DNA from: Christensenella sp. UBA1224
GTDB lineage: Bacteria > Bacillota > Clostridia > Christensenellales > Aristaeellaceae
NCBI GenBank assembly: GCA_002309235.1
Contig: DBXA01000095.1
Coordinates: forward strand, 1 to 18,254
Direction of reading: 5' to 3'
Length of the DNA: 18,254 nt
Every line of letters starts with the position of its first letter. The first letter of the stretch is position 1. This document shows, in pieces, positions 13,325-18,254 of this stretch. The notes below the pieces were generated by a model. It ran no database searches, had not been told where the DNA came from, and saw nothing but the letters and a program-made list of their open reading frames with translations. The position numbers and the translations under genes were made by a program.

Positions 13325-14563
13325 ATGCTCGAATACCGGAATATCAGAAAGGCGGATCCGGAGCTCGCTGCGGCGATGGATGAGGAACTCAAAAGACAAA
13401 GGGAACATATAGAGCTGATAGCCAGTGAAAACTTTGTGAGCCCTGCCGTTATGGAGGCGATGGGTACTCACCTGACCAACAAGTATGCGGAAGGCTACCC
13501 CGGCAAGCGCTATTACGGCGGGTGCTTCGCGGTGGATGTGGTCGAGGAGCTCGCGCGCGAGAGGGCAAAAAAGCTTTTCGGCGCGGAGCATGCCAATGTG
13601 CAGCCCCATTCCGGCGCACAGGCAAATATCGCGGTCTATTTTGCGCTGCTGGAACCCGGCGATACCGTGCTGGGCATGGATCTTTCCAATGGCGGGCATC
13701 TTACGCACGGAAGCCCGGTGAATCTTTCCGGCAAGTATTATAACTTCGTATCCTACGGCGTTTCCGATGACAATGAATGCATCGATTACGACGCGCTGAT
13801 CAAAAAAGCCGTGGAATGCAAGCCGAAGCTGATCGTGGCGGGGGCGAGCGCTTATCCCAGAGCGATCGATTTTGCACGCTTCCGTGAGGCGGCAGATGCG
13901 TGCGGCGCGCTGCTCATGGTGGATATGGCGCATATCGCCGGTCTTGTTGCGGCGGGGGAGCATATGAACCCTGTGCCCTATGCCGATATCGTTACGACGA
14001 CGACGCATAAGACGCTGCGCGGTCCGCGAGGCGGCATGATACTGTGCAAAAAGAAGTACGCAAAGGCCATCGATAAGGGCATATTCCCCGGTACCCAGGG
14101 AGGGCCGCTTGAGCATATCATCGCAGCGAAGGCTGTCTGCTTCCAGGAGGCGCTGCAGCCGGAGTTCAGGGAATATCAGCATAACATCATACTGAACGCA
14201 AAGGCGCTGGCAGACGGTCTCATGAAGCGCGGCCTCAGGCTGGTGTCCGGCGGGACGGACAATCATCTCATGCTGGTGGATCTCACCTCAACGGGGCGTA
14301 CCGGCAAGGATGTGGAAAAGCTGCTCGACCTCGCCAACATCACCTGCAATAAGAATACCATCCCCAAGGAGACCCTCTCTCCTATGGTGACGAGCGGTGT
14401 CAGGCTGGGTACGCCTGCCGTTACAACGCGCGGCATGAATACCGCCGATATGGATGAGATCGCCGATATGATCGTGCAGGTCGCGAACAGGGGCGAAGAG
14501 GCCGTGGAAGGCGTCAGGGAGCGCGTGCTTTCCCTGCTGGCAAAATATCCTCTGTATGAATAG
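13325..14563 (+). CDS. glyA: Serine hydroxymethyltransferase
   Basis: A 412-aa PLP enzyme of normal length. It converts serine and tetrahydrofolate to glycine and 5,10-methylene-tetrahydrofolate, the main one-carbon source. Visible motifs are HIELIASENFVSP (28-40), NKYAEGYPGKRYYGG (52-66), HSGAQAN (95-101), VDMAHIAGL (199-207) and TTTTHKTLRGPRGG (224-237), with PLP-binding Lys229. The ATG at 13325 is preceded by AGGGGG (13312-13317). The in-frame ATG further upstream lies inside the SRP RNA and is not used. No separate promoter is visible between the SRP RNA and glyA, so transcription may come from readthrough of the SRP terminator. A terminator hairpin follows the gene. Confidence 0.96.
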   Translation: MLEYRNIRKADPELAAAMDEELKRQREHIELIASENFVSPAVMEAMGTHLTNKYAEGYPGKRYYGGCFAVDVVEELARERAKKLFGAEHANVQPHSGAQANIAVYFALLEPGDTVLGMDLSNGGHLTHGSPVNLSGKYYNFVSYGVSDDNECIDYDALIKKAVECKPKLIVAGASAYPRAIDFARFREAADACGALLMVDMAHIAGLVAAGEHMNPVPYADIVTTTTHKTLRGPRGGMILCKKKYAKAIDKGIFPGTQGGPLEHIIAAKAVCFQEALQPEFREYQHNIILNAKALADGLMKRGLRLVSGGTDNHLMLVDLTSTGRTGKDVEKLLDLANITCNKNTIPKETLSPMVTSGVRLGTPAVTTRGMNTADMDEIADMIVQVANRGEEAVEGVRERVLSLLAKYPLYE

Positions 14564-14604
14564 AACGCGCATCGCCCGGTCTTGTACGGGCATGCGGCTG
14601 CCGG

Positions 14605-14654
14605 GCGGAGCTTTCGGGCCATCAAAGGGGTGGAGGAAAGCTCCGCTTTCGTTT
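14605..14654 (+). terminator. Terminator after glyA, with an overlapping alternative hairpin
   Basis: GCGGAGCTTTC (14605-14615) pairs with GAAAGCTCCGC (14636-14646), followed by TTTCGTTT. The 20-nt loop can pair further (CCATC with GGTGG). Immediately upstream CGCCCGG (14573-14579) pairs with CCGGGCG (14601-14607), sharing three bases with the terminator's left arm, so the two hairpins partly compete. Confidence 0.75.
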
Positions 14655-14689
14655 GCGCACAGATTACGGGAAAAAGAGTTCGGGAACTG

Positions 14690-14747
14690 TTGACAACTAC
14701 CCCCAGGGGGTATATAATACAGATACAAGGATACCCTATGGGGGTAT
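14690..14747 (+). promoter_or_regulatory. Copper operon promoter with two CsoR-type operators
   Basis: The promoter is fully consensus: TTGACA (14690-14695), 17 bp, TATAAT (14713-14718). The spacer is almost filled by the perfect palindrome TACCCCC-A-GGGGGTA (14698-14712), the GC-flanked shape typical of CsoR operators. A second, weaker copy, ATACCC-TATGG-GGGTAT (14731-14747), covers the start of the transcript. CsoR tetramers bound here would block polymerase, and Cu(I) would release them. Confidence 0.88.
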
Positions 14748-14762
14748 ATGGGAGAGATGATC

Positions 14763-15053
14763 GTGGAGCATACGGACAGGCATAAGAAGCGCTCTGAAAC
14801 CGAAAAGGCGTCTCTGATCACGCGCCTGAAAAAGATAGAAGGCCAGGTGCGGGGCATCGAAAAGATGGTAGAAGAGGACAGGTATTGTCCGGACATCCTG
14901 ATACAGGTATCCGCCGTGACCAGTGCGCTCGGAAGCTTCAATACAGCGCTGCTGGCGGAGCATATCACGAGCTGCGTGAAAGAGGATATCCGAAACGGCA
15001 GGGATGAGGCGATAGACGAGCTGTGCGAAGTGCTGAGAAAGCTGATGAAATAA
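14763..15053 (+). CDS. csoR: Copper-sensing repressor CsoR
   Basis: A 96-aa all-helical DUF156/CsoR-family repressor. RLKKIEGQVRGIEKM (21-35) is the family signature. The Cu(I) ligands are Cys42, His67 and Cys71 (YCPDIL; AEHITSC), matching the Cys-His-Cys set that marks copper sensors rather than formaldehyde or nickel members. It binds DNA without copper and lets go when Cu(I) binds, switching on its own operon. The start is GTG 14763, because GGGAG (14750-14754) lies 8 bases upstream. ATG 14757 is too close to that site, and ATG 14748 lies in the second operator. copA starts 14 bases after the stop. Confidence 0.93.
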   Translation: MEHTDRHKKRSETEKASLITRLKKIEGQVRGIEKMVEEDRYCPDILIQVSAVTSALGSFNTALLAEHITSCVKEDIRNGRDEAIDELCEVLRKLMK

Positions 15054-15067
15054 GGAAGGACAACAGG

Positions 15068-17713
15068 ATGGATCAATACATTGTGACCGGGATGACATGC
15101 GCCGCCTGCCAGGCGCATGTGGAAAAGGCGGTCGCGAAGCTGCCGGAGGTGAGCTCCGTCAGCGTTTCGCTGCTTACCAATTCCATGGCGGTGGAAGGGA
15201 ACGCAAAGCCCGAGGATGTGATACGGGCGGTTGAAGGTGCGGGCTACGGGGCGCAGCTGCGCGGTGTCGGGGAAAAGAGAGGTGTGAGCGCTTCCGATAT
15301 GCTTGCCGCGGAGGAGGACGCCCTGAAGGACAGAGAGACGCCGAAGCTGAAGAAGCGCCTCCTTCGGTCTGTCATATGGCTCGTGGTACTCATGTATATC
15401 ACCATGGGGCATAATATGTGGGGATGGCCTGTGCCGGGGTTTCTCGTTCATAACCATATCGGTCTCGCTGTCGTTCAGATGCTGATTGCGATAGTCGTCA
15501 TGTATATCAACAAGGCCTTTTTTGTATCCGGATTCCGCGGGCTTGCGCGGCTCTCTCCGAATATGGACGCGCTGGTAGCCCTCGGTTCTTCCGTCTCCTT
15601 CGGCTGGTCGGTGTATGTGCTGATGGAGATGACGTGCATGGTGACGGGAGGAACCGCAAATGAGGCGCTCATGGATCTGTACCACAACCAGCTGTACTTT
15701 GAAACGGCGGCTATGATACCGGCGCTCATCACGGTGGGGAAGACACTGGAAGCCCTCTCCAAGGGCAGGACGACGGACGCTCTCAAGAACCTCATAAAGA
15801 TGGCGCCCAAGACAGCTGTCATCGAGAGGGACGGGGAGGAAACGGAGGTCCCTGTCGGAGAGGTGCTGCCGGGGGATATCCTTATCGTAAAGCCGGGGGC
15901 ATCCATCCCGGTGGACGGCGTGATCATCGAGGGGAATGCGGCTGTCGATGAATCTGCCCTGACGGGAGAATCCATCCCCGTGGACAAGGCGGAAGGTGAT
16001 ACAGTATCCGCCGCGACCATCAATCTTTCCGGCTTTATCCGCGCCAGAGCTGTGCGCGTGGGAGAGGATACGGCCTTTTCCCGCATCATACAGATGGTAT
16101 CGGATGCCGCGGCTACGAAGGCGCCTATCGCCCGCATCGCGGACAGGGTTTCGGCTGTGTTCGTACCGGCGGTGATAGGTATCGCCGCGATCGTGCTGGC
16201 GGCATGGCTTATCGCGGGGAGAGGCGCGGTGTTTGCCCTTGAAAGGGCGATATCCGTGCTCGTCATCTCCTGCCCGTGCGCGCTCGGGCTTGCGACGCCG
16301 GTCGCTGTCATGGTGGGGAACGGCATCGGGGCCCGGAACGGGATACTCTTTAAGAATTCCGAGGCCCTGGAGAACGCGGGCCGCATACAGATCGCGGCGC
16401 TTGATAAGACGGGCACCGTTACGGAGGGCAGGCCGGAGGTGACGGATATCCTGCCCGCGCTGGGCACGAGTGAGGAGGAGCTTATGATATGCGCCTGCTC
16501 TCTGGAAAAGAGATCGGAGCATCCTTTGGCGAAGGCGGTCGTCAGCTTCGGAGAGGCAAAAGGGGTGCGCGTATCCGAGATCACGGGGTTTACGGCGCTG
16601 GCGGGCAGCGGTGTAGAAGGCCGTATGGGCGGAAAGCTGCTGCGGGGAGGCTCTGTAAGGTTCATTTCCTCTGCTGCGCAGGTTTCGCGGGAGATGCTCG
16701 AAAAGGCAGAGAGTTTGGCAGAAGAGGGGAAGACGCCCCTGCTCTTTGAGAGGGAAGGAACCTTGCTCGGCATCATAGCGGCGGCGGATGTCATCAAAGA
16801 GGATTCTGCGCAGGCAGTGAGAGAGCTTAAAAACATGGGAATAGAGACCGTCATGCTGACGGGAGATAACGGGAGAACGGCAAAGGCGATCGGCGTCCAG
16901 GCAGGCGTTGACAGGGTCATAGCCGGCGTACTGCCGGATGGCAAGGAAGCTGTTATCCGCGAGCTGCAGTCGCGCGGCAAGACTTCTATGGCAGGAGACG
17001 GCATCAACGATGCGCCGGCGCTCACACGGGCGGATACGGGCATCGCGATCGGCGCGGGCACGGATATCGCCATTGACAGCGCGGATATCGTGCTTATGAA
17101 CTCCAGGCTTACGGATGTATCCGCCGCGATACGGCTCTCCCGCGCGACGCTCAGAAATATTCATGAAAACCTGTTCTGGGCTTTTGCCTATAACGCGATA
17201 CTCATCCCGATGGCGGCAGGGCTGTATCCCGGCATACAGATGAACCCGATGTGGGGCGCTGCCGCTATGTCGCTTTCGTCCTTTACCGTGTGTATGAACG
17301 CCCTCAGGCTGAACCTTTTTAAGGTGCACGATGCCTCCAGGGACAGGCCGCTGCGCCGTAAAGTCCGGGCAGGGAACGGTGCGGAGGCGTTTGTGACGGA
17401 TATGAGTATACGGGATCAGGAGAAAAAGGATGAAAACGGCCCGGCGTCAGCCGGGGCGGATCATGGATATATCGGGCCTGCGGGTACAAAAGGAGGAATT
17501 GTGATGACTAAGACCGTGAAGATCGAAGGGATGATGTGCGCCCATTGCGAGGCGGCCGTCAAAAAGGCGTTGGAAGCGCTGGAGGGAGTGGAAAGCGCGG
17601 AGGTATCCCATGTCAATGGGACTGCCGTACTGACCCTTTCGGGACCTGTGGCCGATGAAGCCGTCAAGGCTGCCGTTGAGGCAAAGGATTATACCTTTAT
17701 CGGCATTGAATGA
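15068..17713 (+). CDS. copA: Cu(I)-exporting P1B-type ATPase with N- and C-terminal HMA domains
   Basis: An 881-aa copper export pump. The N-terminal HMA domain has GMTCAAC (8-14). The ATPase part shows the TGES actuator (299-302), the CPC transmembrane copper site (402-404), phosphorylated Asp446 in DKTGT, the HP motif (485-486), GDGIND (643-648), and YN (708-709) with MSLSS (734-738), all typical of Cu(I) pumps. The membrane core ends near residue 755. A polar linker (756-811) follows, then a second HMA domain (813-881) with GMMCAHC (821-827). ATG 15068 has AAGGAAGG directly after the csoR stop. The C-terminal HMA is the size of CopZ and keeps its own start signals. CopZ delivers Cu(I) to CopA, so fusion or nested expression makes sense. 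Confidence 0.95.
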   Translation: MDQYIVTGMTCAACQAHVEKAVAKLPEVSSVSVSLLTNSMAVEGNAKPEDVIRAVEGAGYGAQLRGVGEKRGVSASDMLAAEEDALKDRETPKLKKRLLRSVIWLVVLMYITMGHNMWGWPVPGFLVHNHIGLAVVQMLIAIVVMYINKAFFVSGFRGLARLSPNMDALVALGSSVSFGWSVYVLMEMTCMVTGGTANEALMDLYHNQLYFETAAMIPALITVGKTLEALSKGRTTDALKNLIKMAPKTAVIERDGEETEVPVGEVLPGDILIVKPGASIPVDGVIIEGNAAVDESALTGESIPVDKAEGDTVSAATINLSGFIRARAVRVGEDTAFSRIIQMVSDAAATKAPIARIADRVSAVFVPAVIGIAAIVLAAWLIAGRGAVFALERAISVLVISCPCALGLATPVAVMVGNGIGARNGILFKNSEALENAGRIQIAALDKTGTVTEGRPEVTDILPALGTSEEELMICACSLEKRSEHPLAKAVVSFGEAKGVRVSEITGFTALAGSGVEGRMGGKLLRGGSVRFISSAAQVSREMLEKAESLAEEGKTPLLFEREGTLLGIIAAADVIKEDSAQAVRELKNMGIETVMLTGDNGRTAKAIGVQAGVDRVIAGVLPDGKEAVIRELQSRGKTSMAGDGINDAPALTRADTGIAIGAGTDIAIDSADIVLMNSRLTDVSAAIRLSRATLRNIHENLFWAFAYNAILIPMAAGLYPGIQMNPMWGAAAMSLSSFTVCMNALRLNLFKVHDASRDRPLRRKVRAGNGAEAFVTDMSIRDQEKKDENGPASAGADHGYIGPAGTKGGIVMTKTVKIEGMMCAHCEAAVKKALEALEGVESAEVSHVNGTAVLTLSGPVADEAVKAAVEAKDYTFIGIE
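17504..17713 (+). CDS. copZ: Possible nested CopZ-like copper chaperone, in frame inside copA
   Basis: Inside the copA frame, AAAGGAGG (17489-17496) stands 7 bases before ATG 17504. An in-frame GTG also sits at 17501. Translation from the ATG gives a 69-aa stand-alone HMA protein starting MTKTVKIEGMMCAHCEAAVK, the usual CopZ size, with MxCxxC copper ligands. The same codons form residues 813-881 of CopA. The site is too good for a chance coding sequence, which suggests that a separate copZ gene lost its upstream stop and kept its initiation signals. Whether ribosomes use it is untested; a purely fused domain is the alternative. Confidence 0.5.
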   Translation: MTKTVKIEGMMCAHCEAAVKKALEALEGVESAEVSHVNGTAVLTLSGPVADEAVKAAVEAKDYTFIGIE

Positions 17714-17734
17714 TGCGCTTTCCGAAAAGGAAGG

Positions 17735-17766
17735 GGCTGCTGCGCTGCGGCACAGCAGCCTCATTT
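17735..17766. terminator. Terminator between copA and the convergent minus-strand gene
   Basis: GGCTGCTG (17735-17742) pairs with CAGCAGCC (17753-17760), with two further G-C pairs after a mismatch. It is followed by TCATTT on the plus strand and by a pyrimidine-rich CCCCTTCCTTTTC on the minus strand. It directly abuts the stop codon of the minus-strand gene. Confidence 0.65.
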
Positions 17767-18254
17767 CATATCACGATATCCTCCGGGCGGTAACCCTTTG
17801 GCAAGGGCTCCTCTTCGACGAAAGCAAAGCTTTCATCCTTCAGAATGGGGAGGAAGGCCCAGTAGGGGATGGTCTCGAATTCACAGCTGTAATCGCCTGC
17901 GCCGAACCAGCCGCCTTCCTTTGCCCGCAGATTCAGTCCGCGCATGAATTTGGTGCGGTTGGAGCAATCGTGCAGGAGCATAGGCCAGCTTTCACGGTCT
18001 GCCTGCTGCATGAGCTTCAGGGTGAGCGTGCGGCTCCAAACGGGCGATATATATCCCTGACGGCACATGTACAGGTTTTCACCTTCATAGTTTACGATGT
18101 TGTTTGCGTTGAGGTGAAGCTCCGCGCAGTTCATGAAATCCGCTCCGGCGGAGAGGATACTGCTTTTTTTCCTGAGAAAGGTATCGTAAAGGACAGGGGT
18201 CATGGGGGTCTCGATGCCGACGGAGGGGATGTACCTCTTTGCGATGGCGATGTT
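17766..18254 (-). CDS. C-terminal part of a probable radical SAM protein (partial, start outside the window)
   Basis: The frame is open from the window edge to the stop at 17766-17768, giving 162 visible residues; the N-terminus is missing. The section SVGIETPMTP, then ILSAGADFMNCAELHLNANN, and later WPMLLHDCSNRTKFMRGLNL recalls the barrel end and tail of radical SAM enzymes of the COG2108-like type. That group has a comparable GADFxNLNELEFSxxN and a late Cys-Ser run. The CxxxCxxC iron-sulfur motif would be N-terminal and cannot be seen. An ATG at 18203 is in frame but is unlikely to be the true start, because the similarity pattern continues upstream of it. The reaction is unknown. The family call is from memory of patterns, so moderate at best. 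Confidence 0.5.
   Translation of the reverse strand, partial: NIAIAKRYIPSVGIETPMTPVLYDTFLRKKSSILSAGADFMNCAELHLNANNIVNYEGENLYMCRQGYISPVWSRTLTLKLMQQADRESWPMLLHDCSNRTKFMRGLNLRAKEGGWFGAGDYSCEFETIPYWAFLPILKDESFAFVEEEPLPKGYRPEDIVI

Noticed and set aside
15475..17073. A 532-codon Ser/Ala-rich minus-strand frame opposite copA
   Set aside because: Composition is that expected from reading the copA codons backwards, and no family features are present.
14288..17329. A 1013-codon open frame on the minus strand opposite glyA, csoR and copA
   Set aside because: It is an antisense shadow of strong, conserved genes. Its product is rich in Arg, His and Pro with no recognisable domain, and it crosses the copper promoter and a terminator.
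1..18254. CRISPR arrays, tRNA genes or prophage modules
   Set aside because: No regularly spaced repeats, no tRNA-like cloverleaf and no phage structural or integrase genes were found.

Overview
The window looks like chromosome from a fairly GC-rich Bacillota (Clostridia-like) bacterium. The evidence is a DnaD-family primosome protein paired with a DnaC/DnaI-type helicase loader, long-form HPF, the yybS-rplI-dnaB gene order, a CsoR-CopA copper operon with two CsoR-like operators, AGGAGG-type ribosome binding sites and near-consensus sigma-A promoters. The genus cannot be named from sequence alone.

Layout. Positions 1-2100 are visibly more AT-rich and look acquired or decaying. They hold a noncoding stretch with a perfect 15-bp hairpin, then a minus-strand pair: an XRE-type HTH regulator and an AbiEii-like nucleotidyltransferase broken by a -1 frameshift. 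A palindrome sits inside the promoter of this pair. Next is a 157-bp inverted-repeat element resembling a deleted insertion sequence. From 2196 the sequence becomes GC-rich housekeeping chromosome. A dnaD-like gene with tandem DnaD-type repeats overlaps a dnaC/dnaI-like ATPase by 4 bases. Then comes hpf, with its own promoter and a 157-nt structured leader (candidate raiA-motif RNA). A shared terminator separates hpf from mnmA on the minus strand. A divergent small membrane protein with an acidic, EF-hand-like tail follows, and converges on a minus-strand operon yybS-like (DUF2232)/rplI/dnaB.

Further right, a flippase-like membrane protein gene and uxaC (glucuronate isomerase) run on the plus strand and end in a strong terminator. 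The small SRP RNA gene then sits only about 30 bp upstream of glyA. After glyA comes the copper operon csoR-copA. The copA reading frame runs into a C-terminal HMA domain that keeps its own strong ribosome binding site and ATG, so a free CopZ-sized chaperone may be made from inside copA. The window ends in the 3' part of a minus-strand gene, probably a radical SAM protein.

How the genes work together. DnaD-like protein, the DnaC/DnaI-like loader and DnaB helicase form a replicative helicase loading set within about 6.6 kb. HPF (ribosome hibernation), L9, MnmA (tRNA thiolation), SRP RNA and GlyA are translation or one-carbon functions. CsoR-CopA(-CopZ) is a self-contained Cu(I) export circuit. 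The most interesting points are the hpf leader RNA, the nested CopZ start, the fourfold DnaD-type repeat, the ISL3-like inverted-repeat element and the frameshifted toxin-antitoxin-like pair.
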